From Chaenocephalus aceratus (taxonomy: Eukaryota; Chordata; Actinopteri; Perciformes; Channichthyidae), in NCBI GenBank assembly GCA_023974075.1, contig CM043788.1, positions 24,277,412 through 24,341,411 on the forward strand: a DNA stretch of 64,000 nt, read 5' to 3'. Each line of letters starts with the position of its first letter. Positions within the stretch are counted from its first letter, which is position 1. Shown in pieces: positions 50,501 through 61,087 of the stretch. The translations under genes were made by a program, and so were the position numbers. The notes beneath the pieces are model-generated. The model was not told the DNA's origin. It ran no database searches and worked only from the letters and a program-made list of their open reading frames with translations.

Positions 50501-50882
50501 AACATACTGTTCACTTTTTGTTCTCCTATAAATGGATGTTTTCAAAGTAAATGGATAATTGTTTTTAATAATCATGATATCAATTATTGACCCAAATAAA
50601 TCGAGATTATGATTTTTGCCATAATCGAGCAGCCCTACATTGAGCCTAACAGGTTGTAATGATATCTTCTGGGTTGCAAATGGTTTTTGTATTACTTTAA
50701 ATCTGTTGTCATTTTTGTGATTCACTACGTTGTTGCTAAAAAGGGTAAGTGTGTGTTTGCATTGAGCGTACCTGCAGTCTAACATCGCAGAACTGACCAC
50801 TCTTTCTCAGAGCGTTCATTTTGGCCACGGTGGAATCCAGGAAACTCTCATCCTCAAAGATCAAATAACCGTTGGGAATCAT
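44250..50882 (-). CDS. ivns1abp: ivns1abp, BTB-BACK-Kelch protein (NS1-binding protein homologue), 13 coding exons
   Basis: This is the fish orthologue of IVNS1ABP (NS1-BP, KLHL39), a cellular Kelch-family protein. In mammals it binds and stabilises actin filaments, works with hnRNP K in nuclear RNA splicing and is bound by influenza NS1. Coding exons in order: 50882-50772, 50021-49852, 49748-49673, 49576-49403, 48851-48726, 47197-47087, 46588-46447, 46327-46103, 45922-45801, 45642-45516, 45238-45107, 44820-44647 and 44512-44250. They total 1953 bases (650 aa plus stop; human 642) with every junction GT-AG and phase-consistent, so the gene appears intact. BTB covers about residues 30-135 ([34 protein letters not shown]), BACK about 140-245, then a Ser-rich linker (about 257-350). 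Six Kelch repeats follow from about 365, each with a GG pair and a downstream Y/F-x-P. It is tail to tail with swt1, as in human. Whether it is paralogue a or b is undetermined. Confidence 0.97.
44647..44820 (-). CDS. ivns1abp: ivns1abp coding exon 12 (Kelch 4)
   Basis: Encodes [40 protein letters not shown] and [12 protein letters not shown]. Donor GCAG|GTCAGC. Confidence 0.95.
45107..45238 (-). CDS. ivns1abp: ivns1abp coding exon 11 (Kelch 3)
   Basis: Encodes [20 protein letters not shown] then [18 protein letters not shown]. Acceptor TTTAAAG, donor ATCA|GTACGT. No open frame over 60 codons covers it fully, so it was found from the splice sites and the Kelch motif. Confidence 0.95.
45516..45642 (-). 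CDS. ivns1abp: ivns1abp coding exon 10 (Kelch 2)
   Basis: Encodes [20 protein letters not shown] then [20 protein letters not shown]. Donor GCTG|GTAGGT. Confidence 0.95.
45801..45922 (-). CDS. ivns1abp: ivns1abp coding exon 9 (Kelch 1)
   Basis: Encodes [20 protein letters not shown] then [20 protein letters not shown]. Donor CATG|GTACAA, ends in phase 0. Confidence 0.95.
46103..46327 (-). CDS. ivns1abp: ivns1abp coding exon 8
   Basis: Encodes [20 protein letters not shown], a Ser/Pro/Thr stretch, [15 protein letters not shown] and [20 protein letters not shown] leading into the first Kelch blade. Confidence 0.95.
46447..46588 (-). CDS. ivns1abp: ivns1abp coding exon 7 (linker)
   Basis: Encodes [20 protein letters not shown] then a linker ending [10 protein letters not shown]. 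Ser-rich and probably flexible between BACK and Kelch. Acceptor CTCTTGCAG, donor ACAA|GTAAGT. Confidence 0.93.
47087..47197 (-). CDS. ivns1abp: ivns1abp coding exon 6
   Basis: Encodes [20 protein letters not shown] then [17 protein letters not shown], the end of the BACK region. Phase 0 at both ends. Confidence 0.95.
47198..48725 (-). other. ivns1abp: ivns1abp intron 5 (1.5 kb)
   Basis: Purine-rich near 47275-47345 and 47510-47530 (GGGAGG/GAGGAG). No exon or mobile element is supported; open frames at 48010-48351 lack any domain. Confidence 0.6.
48726..48851 (-). CDS. ivns1abp: ivns1abp coding exon 5 (BACK)
   Basis: Encodes [20 protein letters not shown] then [20 protein letters not shown]. 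Acceptor GTTTACAG, donor GAG|GTCAGT. Confidence 0.95.
49403..49576 (-). CDS. ivns1abp: ivns1abp coding exon 4 (BACK)
   Basis: Encodes [40 protein letters not shown] and [12 protein letters not shown]. Phase 0 at both ends. Confidence 0.95.
49673..49748 (-). CDS. ivns1abp: ivns1abp coding exon 3 (BTB end)
   Basis: A 76-base exon: [20 protein letters not shown] then ERVKQ. Acceptor GTAATACAG, donor CAG|GTATGT. Confidence 0.94.
49852..50021 (-). CDS. ivns1abp: ivns1abp coding exon 2 (BTB core)
   Basis: Encodes [32 protein letters not shown] and [18 protein letters not shown], the BTB/POZ fold. The donor is CCCA|GTAAGT. Confidence 0.95.
50358..50637 (+). mobile_element. hAT-type MITE with exact 8-bp target duplication
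   Basis: A 280-bp element with perfect 11-base inverted ends (TAGGGCTGCTC and GAGCAGCCCTA), flanked by identical CATTGAGC (50350-50357 and 50638-50645). The 8-bp duplication is the hAT hallmark. It is AT-rich with no coding capacity and sits in ivns1abp intron 1, between coding exons 1 and 2. A decayed relative lies at 20202-20522. Confidence 0.93.
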
Positions 50883-50911
50883 CTTGGTGAATCTTTTTTT
50901 AAATGGTATGC
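50772..50911 (-). CDS. ivns1abp: ivns1abp coding exon 1 (translation start at 50882)
   Basis: The exon runs 50911-50772 with acceptor CTCTACAG; translation starts at 50882 ([20 protein letters not shown]), matching the conserved N-terminus of the family. Upstream in-frame codons come from the intron and are not used. Donor CAG|GTACGC. Confidence 0.95.
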
Positions 50912-51122
50912 CTGTAGAGCAAAAATAAACATTATTTAAAGAAAAAAAGTCAGCGATAATACTCTCCAGGCTTGTCTTTTGCACTCTGTCCAACATGCTT
51001 TCAGCCATGGAATATTGTAATAGCAGTCTTTATTAATTAATGACAAAAAGAGGATTAGGATTAGTTTCCTGTAATGTGCATTGTGTTTTATAATCAGTCC
51101 CATGCATTAGTCATGGCCTTAC

Positions 51123-51393
51123 CGAATAGAGTATATTGCAAATCCAGGGAAGCAGAGTCGAAAGTAGGATACAGGCAAAGCGAACTGAGATCACAGCGGA
51201 ACTCGAGTCTTCTTTATCCAAGGAGGGGACGTCGTTAGAAGAAATGCCAGTTGACTAAAACAGGCTCGAGTGGAAGGGAGAGGGGGAGCAGCCGCACGGA
51301 CAAACTATCAGGCTTGAAGCGACTGTAATCAAGTCCTCGGGATCCCGTTGGCTATAGAGTTGTACTTATTCTGTGTTGGTAATACATTATAAC
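51123..51393 (-). other. ivns1abp: ivns1abp 5' UTR exon 2 (probable)
   Basis: Bounded by a pyrimidine-rich acceptor on the minus strand (CTTTTCTTCTAG) and a donor (TTCG|GTAAGG). No long open frame in the sense direction. An alternative acceptor (CAACACAG) would start it at 51370. Inferred from splice signals only. Confidence 0.6.
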
Positions 51394-54300
51394 CTAGAAG
51401 AAAAGGAGAAAACAGAGAATGGTACACAAGGTTAATTGTTTTTTCCGAGTGGACAGACAGCCTATTCTTGGCACCCATGCAATGCTAGCATGAGTCAGTT
51501 CTACCACGTGGTATATCAAGGCAACCTTGCACACGGGATCACATTTGAGAACACAGCCCCCGATTGTGACACTATGTCACAATCGAAGAGAGAGGAGATC
51601 CTTCTATATCTATATTCCACTAGCCTTAAAAAATATTGTTCCAATCAGATGTTCACAGCCAAAATTAACACAACTGACGTGATCCCATGCCAAACAACGT
51701 CTCCTCACCGCTATGCCATCTGCAGTGAGAGGCTCAGTGAATAAATTCCACTGCACGCCCAACAGTTTTATCACTATACCAAATGGGGCAAGACAGACTA
51801 CAGCAGCTGCCCGCAGTCTGAAATTGTATCCATGTTGCATGTGACCAGGCTTTCATGGACAGATAGCTTTCTGCGAGTGTTCTACATCTAACTCGCATGC
51901 ATTTCTAATTCATTACAAAAGACTGTGATTTACTTAATTACTGCACAAGTATATAATGCACTGTACGTGCGAGTCAAGGTGCTGCCAGTGGCACATTCAG
52001 TGGAAGCATGTGAATCATTGTGCAATCATGTTTTCAGATAGCTTGGTGTAAATGCCCTTTAACTTTGAAGTAATATTTAACCTTGCAGGAGCTTGGTCTA
52101 CAACTGTGTAAGACGTAGTTGCAGTGCTAGTATGACAGACAATATCAAAAAATGATCAGCATTATCTTTGTATGCTGTTGAATAATCATCTTATCCACAA
52201 TCAGATGTCTTAAAGGAAAATCTTGCAAGCCCATGTCTGAATGGCTCCTTCACACTGAAATAATGTTTGTATGTAACTTCAGCTGAAAAACAATCTAGTA
52301 ATTTTCTTCTGCCGTGAGCAATGGCTTATTATCAAATCATCAACAACTACTACACTTTGTACACGAATAAGACAACAGATCTAACCTTCCTCGCAAAATT
52401 AAATGCTATGCCTGTTATCTGAAACTGCCATAAATCCAATACTTAAAATCCCCCACAATGCACAATTAAATGTGTGTGCTGTGCCAAATCAACACCACAA
52501 CAAAACACTTGAAGCCAATGACCTACTAAACTAAACACCACACTGTGAATTCAGTAATCATAAAAGAATCAGAAGGGGGAATTATGTTCGGATCCGATTA
52601 CTATCCTCAGCCTGCATTTATTTTGCTAATCATGTGCAGAGGGTGAAAGTTAAACACACACTGAACATCCCGCTTTGCTTAGACGAGTAAAAGGAGGATG
52701 TGTAAAACTACCAGACTGCTGGAAAGTATGCCAGAGACTTTATGGGCAAATGCTCAAGCATGCTAGAATATGGTATTTTTGTATTGCACTGAAAGCTATA
52801 ATTCATGCTGTGTGTGGATGGAGGAAACACTGACCCAGTTTCTTGTCGTTATGCAACATCTGGCAGAAGACTCTTTGTTAAAGCTCAAAAGCTTGACTCC
52901 TCCACATGGCTGGGCTCTACGCTCGCCTGTTGTCTCCTTCCCCCCTCATTTCTCCACCTAACAAAACACTCTGCCAGTCAAGCCACGCCCCCAGCTATCT
53001 GGACAATTATTCAATGCAGAGTTGGCAACTAAATGACAGCTGTGATTTAAAAATATTAGCTTTTTGTAAAATGATAGGACAATTTTACGCAATGGCCAGT
53101 GTGCAGTAGGTGAAAGAAACCAAAAAAGGACATTTTAGGAATGATGTCTGGCTACATCAAAACTGTCATGTTCAGCATTACGCGCCGACTATTACATTGT
53201 TTTCTTCTAGGGAATCTGTTGATCTTTTTTTCCATTTGTGTGGACACCGTATTTGGGTCCATAAATCTGAAAACAGGATAATAACTTTTAAAGAAATATA
53301 AGAACATATAGAAATGTATATTAGGACAAAAAAGGCAGGCAGACTAGGTGAGCTGTAAATGTGGCTCTTAGCTCTTAGGAAACACAGGAGAGAGAACAAA
53401 AGGAAGAACCAAAGTGAGACGTTCACAACTTTGTCACAGAGGGTAGTCCTGAATGTTTTTTCCCTCTCCATTTTTCCATCTGATTAGTCAGTCACAAAAG
53501 TGCAGGCCTGTTACTGAACAATCCATGCTTGTTAGACAGCCCTCCAGTGGTGAAGAGAAGCATTGCTGGATATTTCATCCAGTTCTACGGCGTGGAAATT
53601 AACAGAGCTACTATGTAACCCATCTTCAAAAAGGTTCTCTTTAAAATTGTGACAATAAAAAAAAATGGAGACAGCTGAATTATGCAAAGGTTGTTTGTCT
53701 ATAGAAAGTAAAATGTTGCATTTTTCCGAGCATGACCACTCAAACGATAATGATGTGTTATTAATCATCTACTGTAAGTCAAAATCATTTAAATTGTTTT
53801 CACCTTTTTAATCACTAATCTACAGTAAACTACTTGTACATTTCCCACATGGTTTCCATGTAGGTCAAATACTACCATGGCATAGGGCAACCTGCAGCAG
53901 GAAGACACTGACTGAAGCACTTCAGGAAATAAAAGTTAAAAATCGGCAGAAAACAATAATTTTACTAGAAACTTAATTAAATACAACTAAACCTCGACAG
54001 ACACTGTGCCGCGTCGATATTATGTCAAGACTGTTAACAGCCCATACAATCTGACGATGGCACCAAAGGAGGGTGGGTAAAGGACAGGGTGTATACCACT
54101 ACGCTACCCACCCTACCACCCCCCAATGGGCGAGTCTTACATTTGGACACCATTCGCTGTAAAGCAATGTCAATCTCCGGCTGTTGCCTCCTCCTCTGGT
54201 GGAGTAATGTACCAGGGCCGTGGTGTCTGGCGACGGGCCAGAAATCATACAGCTACATCCCGCCACATGAAACTGGGTCAGGAAGCAGAGCCCACCAAAC

Positions 54301-54881
54301 ATTATTATTATCTCGACTTTTATAGGGATTACAAAAGCAGGTATACTTTATATTAAAAGCGAGATATCGTTTGGCATACCGTTGACGCAAAGCAGTTAGC
54401 AACTGGAGAGATGGCACGCTGGAAAGCTACTGCATGTTAGCTTTCTAGCTAGACAACCTGCTGCTTATCTAGGATGGGAAGCCATGAGACAGCCACACCG
54501 GTTGATTTCAATAAATCGGACTGTGGCAAATGTATTCGGTCGTTAGCACTTGTCATTGCTCAAAGCTAGGACTGGCTACATGATTTCGTTAGCTTGCAAA
54601 ATAATATTTTATATTTATATTTTAATTTAATATATATTTGTATATTTAAAAGCTAGCTGCGGTTTGTGACATTGTCTGCGCCAGTAACGTTACATTTGGC
54701 ATTTCCAGCCGTTTCCACCCTGTACGAGCAAAGACAGCATCTGCCATTCATGTAAAGAATATTTAGCAGAAAGACAGACACATTACCGTCCGTTGTAACC
54801 GACGACTGGTCACATTTTAACACCACGTTAAAAATACAACAGCATTTTCCTCTTTGATTTTTTAAGAGAAAGATGTCTTAC
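51394..54881 (-). other. ivns1abp: ivns1abp 5' intron (3.5 kb)
   Basis: AT-rich intronic DNA with no recognisable repeat termini or exon. Open frames at 53178-53471 and 54089-54325 have no domain signal. Confidence 0.55.
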
Positions 54882-55150
54882 CTGAGGCGTTTGACAGCAA
54901 ACGATATTAGACATATTTAATGCAAATTCAGAGTTGGTTGGTTCTGGTCAAAGCAAAGACGCAACGCGACTACAGGCACGGCTCTTCGGACTGGTAGTAG
55001 ATGTCTGCTCCGCTCTGTATGAGAAACACGTCTGCTCCGGGCTTGCTCTGACAGAATAGAAAGAATGGCCGGATGGTGACCGTAAAGCGCGCTCCCGACA
55101 AAAGCTGTGCGGCCGACACGCTGCCCGTGGGCGGTCCTACAACACCAGCT
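54882..55150 (-). other. ivns1abp: ivns1abp first exon and promoter-proximal region (probable)
   Basis: On the minus strand a good donor CTCAG|GTAAGA ends at 54882. The preceding 250 bases are richer in CpG than their surroundings (GGCCGACACG, AAAGCGCGCTC), fitting a TATA-less housekeeping-type start. The transcription start is not defined. Confidence 0.55.
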
Positions 55151-56468
55151 CCTCCCCATTTCCCTGAATAAAATAAGCAATACTATTTTCATTTCAATCT
55201 TTATTTCGAACAGATTAAAAAAATAACAAATGTGAAAAAACAGAATACCGTATTGTTAAAATACAGTATTTATCCACATTCATGATACAAAAAAAGTCTT
55301 CATATTAATAATAATAATAAAAAAATCATATGTGTCCGAAAGGGAGTAGTAAACAAATGCTTATATTAATTCCCACCCCTTACTTGATCAATGATTGTCC
55401 TTTAAATCATTACTAGAGTGTTATGGTATGTTATGTTATGTTATTTATTTGAACAAGACATATAAATGCACAAACACATGAACCTTATATTTAAGGATAG
55501 ATGTAATTTTCCAGGTTTTTGCAGATTGCTATTTTCCACCTGTAGGCCCTGGTTAAGGCTTATAGGAAGGGGAGATCATTTGGAAATATAAAATAGATTA
55601 AAGTTAAATAAACTACGGGATGAGGATGCAGGATGGAAAGAACAAAGTAATGAAAATACATGATAACAATATTTTAAGAGATGAGTGAGGGTCCTCCTCA
55701 CACTTGAGTATACATTGGCTAAAATATCATTAAAATAGCTCCTGTCAGATTCAGCAGTACGACTAATGACACTGCAGGGTGGATGCTTGCTGAGCTAAGT
55801 CCAACCTGGACTTTGTTCTAACCTCGGACCAGAATTGTTCCTCTGACTTAGCTTATCATGTCTATATGAAGGTCTATATTTTGAATTTTGTATCTCTTGT
55901 CTTTTGAATCCATTAGCTGTTTAATTTATGCTGCTACTGAGCCACATTTACTTTGGTTGAGTCATATCCCCCCATTTTCTGTGAGTCATGACAGCACATA
56001 AGTCTTTTGATGTCAATTATGAAGGAACATCCAGGCTAAACCCTCTCCACGACTGCACATATGTTGTCTAGAGAAAGAAGGAGCCATTCACCTGCCTTGA
56101 CTAAATGTACTAGCTCAGTACGTCAGTAAATAGATTAAAGGATAAGAATCACTTCACTGCCAATGCGTCAGCCAGCCTTACCTGCATGGGGAGTTTGTGT
56201 GACTGTTGGGTCTGAGTGTAAACTGGTTTGTGAAAGCCTGCCACCAAATGTACGAGATAGTTGTTGACAGAAATGGTCAACTATTGGTATTCATTTTTTG
56301 AATTACCTATATGTTTTTTAATCAGTGACGATGTTTATTAAAGCCTAAACCCAGAAAAATGAATGCATTAGGAAATAAAGCTTTAGGAATTTCTGCACCT
56401 ATATACTGCATGGAACAAAGTACAAACTGATCTTAAGCTTTAAAACAGAGTAATCCCTAATACATTTA
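55151..56468. other. Intergenic, nothing recognised
   Basis: AT-rich with a TTATG run near 55423-55445. No gene, RNA or clear repeat end is supported before the assembly gap. Confidence 0.6.
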
Positions 56469-56568
56469 NNNNNNNNNNNNNNNNNNNNNNNNNNNNNNNN
56501 NNNNNNNNNNNNNNNNNNNNNNNNNNNNNNNNNNNNNNNNNNNNNNNNNNNNNNNNNNNNNNNNNNNN
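56469..56568. other. Assembly gap (100 N)
   Basis: Exactly 100 undetermined bases, the usual placeholder for a gap of unknown size. Confidence 1.
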
Positions 56569-56576
56569 GAGAGAGC

Positions 56577-56696
56577 TCAAATGCATTGCAATGACTTCCA
56601 TGTTAAAAAAAAAGACTTTAAAAAGCTGAATATTTAAAAAGGTATAACATATTTTGGAAAATGTGAACGTTTCCCATCATGTGCTGAAAAGGCTGA
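56577..56696 (+). repeat. Dispersed repeat copy A, immediately after the gap
   Basis: 'atgacttccatgttaaaaa', 'agactttaaaaagctgaata' and 'gtttcccatcatgtgctgaa' match the window's last 120 bases in the same orientation. Confidence 0.8.
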
Positions 56697-56807
56697 ATAG
56701 TTTGATATTTGAATGGTTCCTGCAGCTGAAATTAGGCTGAAGGAGTTAAATAAAGATATCAAATGTAAGTAGTAGTGATTGAATGTTTACAAACACCTGT
56801 GTGTGTA

Positions 56808-56960
56808 AACCATAGACTGTATATATAAATGGACGTAGGGTCCGTGACGTCACCCATAGGATTCTGCAGAGTTGCCGTGAAGCCCTTAGTAGGCGGAGTC
56901 GGCCACTAACGGCTCGACAGTGACGTCAGAGTTCAACTCCCGGAGCCGAGGCGGAGCCTG
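56808..56960 (+). repeat. MITE end 'CCATAGACTGTATATA' with GC-rich body
   Basis: Starts accatagactgtatatata, followed by 'ggacgtagggtccgtgacgt' and 'cacccatagg', a common fish repeat layout. The other end was not identified with confidence. Confidence 0.55.
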
Positions 56961-57048
56961 CTGCCACCGAGCTGGAAGTTCCAGAGCTAGCTGAAGCTAA
57001 ATTGTGTCTATACAACGTTTTCATTGTTACCAAGGTGGTTGCTAGGGA

Positions 57049-57225
57049 TGCTGCTATCGATATTATTTCTGTTATGTTGTGTAACTGTTTAATGGTGTTA
57101 TCTTTATTGCTACCCCCTTCCCCGTCAATGTATAGTGTTGGTCCACAGTGCAAACGTATTAGTTTAACAAAATCCGCATCTAAAATTGTGGCATAGATAC
57201 GTTATTTTCCCCTGTGCAATTCTCC
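57049..57225 (+). repeat. Left arm of about 175-bp inverted repeat
   Basis: 'atcgatattatttctgttat' through 'gatacgttattttcccctgt' is the near-perfect reverse complement of 60914-61087. It bounds a 4 kb segment with THAP-domain fragments. Confidence 0.88.
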
Positions 57226-57521
57226 ATTTACTCAACAATAACACATAATTATCCTTGTCTTTATTTATTTGTTTGATTAATAAACACAAGTTGGAGTCCG
57301 TCAGGACCGAGGGTCGGAGCAGCTCATTTGCTTTACAGAATATTACACCCGGAAGTAAGTATTCTCTCCGCTTCGCTTGACAAACCCCGTGATAGTCTTC
57401 AAGCTCTGTGATTGGAGAGTGTGCCGAGCGCCGAACAGCACTTGAAATGGGATGGAACCACGGCAGATTGTCGAAAAATGGATTTGAACAGGTCCACCCC
57501 TCCTGCCTCCTAGTCGCCACC

Positions 57522-57648
57522 ATGGTTTGCTGTGCTGCCTGGGGATGCTCCAATCGCTCAGAGAAAGGAGTACGAATGTACGGCTTCCCCTCTGACACAG
57601 AGCGGAGGAAGCAGGAGCAATTTCACGACCAACAGCAAAAAAATATGT
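57522..57648 (+). pseudogene. THAP-domain N-terminal fragment
   Basis: After a good Kozak context (GCCACCATGG) the frame reads MVCCAAWGCSNRSEKGVRMY then GFPSDTERRKQ, the first zinc-ligand cysteines and the FP motif of a THAP (C2CH) DNA-binding domain. It stops at 57650 before the CxxH half. A separate downstream frame (58136-58372) has text like the region after a THAP domain. THAP domains occur in host genes and in P-element and Kolobok-type transposases; the flanking inverted repeats favour a transposon origin. Confidence 0.6.
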
Positions 57649-58135
57649 GATTTATATACAAACACTGCATTTGCACTTTTTCACAAAACGAAAACCACAC
57701 CATTGGGAAAGCTTAATGTTTTGTTTAATACAAAAAAAACAGGGAAAGGCTTGAAAAGCACAGAGTTGAGACTCAGGGTGCAGGGTGAGGGTCTCAGTGC
57801 AGGTATTCAGGATCCATTGAATCCCCCTCTGGTTCTTGTGCTGAAAGAGGGAGTCACAGACAGGAGAAAGGGTTATACACACCTATATAGCACACCTATT
57901 GGATGGGAAATTGCCTTGGGGAGATAAGGTGTGGTCTCTGTTCCCAACTGAAGTTATGGAACTTTATTATTTGTGAGTTTAACAAAGTATGACACATGGC
58001 ATCAGTAACAGATGTGATATGAATTTCTATAAAGTTGTCTCACATTCTTGGTCATATTTTATATACAGTATGTAATGAGTATAACATGTCCAGTAAGAAT
58101 AAAGTGTTTCCTAAGACTGTGTATTCAACCACTAT

Positions 58136-58372
58136 GGAATATGTATGTGGGCAGACAAAAATGAGTTGTTCTGTGTGTGAAGTAACCTCAAGTCACTCGT
58201 TTGTCAAGACAAAAAAGGGCAAGACTAGGCTGAGAGCAGAGGCTATACCCACCATCTTCGTGCATCGCCCTGTGGTCAAAAAGAGAAGGGCCCCTGTATC
58301 TACAAAGCCCATAGCTCATGATCACAGCGATAGTGTGAAAGGTGACACAGGTATAATAAGTATGAACTCCTA
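58136..58372 (+). pseudogene. Possible second THAP-related exon
   Basis: The frame holds CGQTKMSCSVCEVTSSHSFV then KTRLRAEAIPTIFVHRPVVK and KRRAPVST. 'AIPTIF' is the phrase that commonly follows a THAP domain (LxxxAVPTIF). It ends at a stop at 58373. The central THAP tryptophan/proline segment is not visible between this and 57648, so the gene is probably incomplete or split by an exon I could not find. Confidence 0.45.
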
Positions 58373-58373
58373 G

Positions 58374-60913
58374 TAACAAAAGTAATATTTCTTATTTTTA
58401 AGTGGTATCATATTTTAAATGTTCGAACATTTACAGTGCCATGTCTTCTACTTACATTAGTCTCAAAGATTGAAGGAAGAAGGGAAGGGATCACTGCCCT
58501 CCACCTGCCAGCACCCAGCCAGAGGAGCGCAAACAACAAAAACAAGCAAGGTGTCCCGTCATGTACCTGGAAGTTTGGGTTGGCAAAATGGAGTAAGAGA
58601 GGGACTTGAAAAACCTTGGTGGCTCTCTACTCATGTTGTTACAGTTGTCTTGGTTACAGCTCTCAAGTTTTTTTTTTGTGCCATTTCCACATCTTTAGAA
58701 CATATGAAACAATTGAAGTGAAATCAACCTCTTCTCTGGAGAACAAACATTGATTTCTTTGTCTTGTGAGTTTGCAGTCTTGCAGTTTTGCTCCTCCACC
58801 TGTAACATAACTGCCCCTCCACCTGCCATACAGTAGGTTACTAACAAGATTACTTATATAATACAGTGATAGAATACATGTTTAGTATGCTTACTTATAT
58901 AAAACAGTAGTATTAAACTTACCTTGTGTTTTCACTCTCACTTAAGTCCCTCTCCCTTTGCCATCAATCCAAAATCAGCTGAGCTGCAACATTATACAGA
59001 CAGGTAATAATCAACATAATCACAAGGACACAATATGGCTCTGCTAAAAACACTCACTCTTATACGCACCAAAGTTATATTTATCTAATATTTAACTCCC
59101 TCCACCCCCGCATACAATCCCGTTTAGAAGCCCCTCTTCTCTAATTCAACAACGTTGGACGAAATGACATTAAGAGAACGGAATTTACAATTGAAAGGCT
59201 GTTCAACGTGTGTTGCTAACTTGCTTCGGTATCCTAGCTTAATCTGTTATCTGTAAACGTTCCCTAAATCTACTAATTTAGGGATAATCCACTGACATCC
59301 TTAATACACATGTTAATTTGAATCAGATGTACTGATAATATCCGCAATATAAATCTTTAAACTTCTTCTTACCTTTAAAAGTCCGTCACGAACGGTCTAT
59401 TATGCTGCAACTCGACAGCTCTGCTAGCCTTGGCGCTAACTTCCGGGGAACGATTGAGAGGCTCCACGATCCGCCATTGCTGTAAAAAAGTGGTCCATTG
59501 GAGTGAACGGAGATGTCATAACTCTTCTATTATATGGCTCTGATGCTGGCTATTGTGTTTCGCAACATGCTCTATGGCACTCCTCTACTGGGAGTTGTAG
59601 TTTTAAAAGACGTTTTCGTATTTCCCATAATAAGAAGTGGCCAGTATTAAACTGTGTACATCCCTGGAGGTTTAGGGGATAGGAAACACTAAAATTTAAA
59701 ACATATAATTAATAAATGGGTGAAAATTGCTTGTGCCCATAATGGGCAACATCAATATATACCCACATACCAGCTAAGGTCAGAAGAGCTTTATTTAACA
59801 GCTGGTCTTATGTCTGTGACCCCTCCTGTTGTTCATTGATAAGCCTAAAACATGCACTTTCAAGGTTCAGAGGCACATTTTGCAAATATGGCAGTAGCCA
59901 TCGATCATCTTAAGATAAGATATACTTTATTGATCCCAAGTTGGAAACATTTGTGTTACATCAGCATGTGTAACAGTTAAATATGCAGTGGTGTTTATTT
60001 GTAAATCATTTAGTATAATCACACAAATTCTGTGTTTTATATTTAATAATTCTGTGTTCTTTATTTATTGATTGTTCAATACCTGACAAGGCTGGAGATT
60101 AAAAACTTTGGTCGCAGGTTCCTCAACAGTGCATTACAAGACATCTATCAATATGTGTGTATACCTCCACCATTAAACTGTCGTATTCTGCACATTCACC
60201 TATCTACATATATCTTGTATAAGAGTATAATACATAATGTATAATATCAGTTAAAATAAGTGCTTCATCATAGTTAACATTGCAGGAGGTATACACAAAG
60301 TTTTTCATTCATTGCATAACTACACCGTTTGTGTATATGACATGTCAATAAACCTTAGAAAATCTTGAAATCTTGAAAGGGATGTGCAAAATAGTCATTA
60401 TATACAGTCTTTAATTAACTATTAGTAGAGAATAACGAGTAATGAATATACTTTATAGGGATCCTAATAATAAAAATAATGAAATTCAATAACATGCTTT
60501 AACCACTAGGTGTCCCTTTATATCAGCTGTGCACCTTTATGGTGTAAATACAGCCTATCTACCAATTGGATCAAATATAAAAGTCAGCCGAAATTAGTGT
60601 TGATACTGCAAGGAGACGTATTGTGTGAAAAGAAATGTAAGATGTTGTTTAATTGCTGATATATTTATGATCCATGTCACGTTTTCAGTGTTGGCGGCTG
60701 TTCCTCATGTTTGTCTAGAAGTCTTCTCATCAGGGCTCTATGAATAGAGAACTACGGCAGATATACATGTAATATTTAATGCAGCCGAACCGTGTATTAC
60801 AATGCCGTTATGTGATGACCTCCAAAGAGAAAAGCAAGCACACTCGGAATAAAGTGTTTTCGGTCTGTTTCCGGTATTTGTTTATGACGATGTGATTTGA
60901 GATGTGAGACTGG
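58374..60913. other. Interior of the THAP inverted-repeat segment, no clear gene
   Basis: AT-rich, with a GC-rich patch near 59390-59510 and a LINE-type tail at 59906-59990. I found no DDE or RNase H-like transposase block, so any autonomous element here has lost its catalytic part. Confidence 0.5.
59906..59990 (+). repeat. LINE-type 3' end ('CTTTATTGATCCC' family)
   Basis: 'aagataagatatactttatt' 'gatcccaagttggaaacatttgtgttacatcagcatg' matches the copies at 39768 and 42127. Confidence 0.65.
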
Positions 60914-61087
60914 AATTGCACAGGGGAAAATAACGTATCTATGCCACAATTTTAGATGCGGATTTTGTTAAACTAATAAGTTTGCGCTGTGGACCAACAC
61001 TATACATTGACGGGGAAGGGGGGTAGCAATAAAGATAACACCATTAAACAGTTACGCAACATAACAGAAATAATATCGATTGCAGCG
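60914..61087 (-). repeat. Right arm of about 175-bp inverted repeat
   Basis: Reverse complement of 57049-57225 with only a few mismatches and one small indel in the C-run. Confidence 0.88.

Noticed and set aside
53178..53471. 97-codon minus-strand frame with a hydrophobic stretch
   Set aside because: It looks membrane-like by composition, but lies in the ivns1abp 5' intron with no splice sites or similarity I can name.
57164..57598. 144-codon minus-strand open frame
   Set aside because: Covers the inverted repeat and the antisense of the THAP fragment; no domain seen in this direction.
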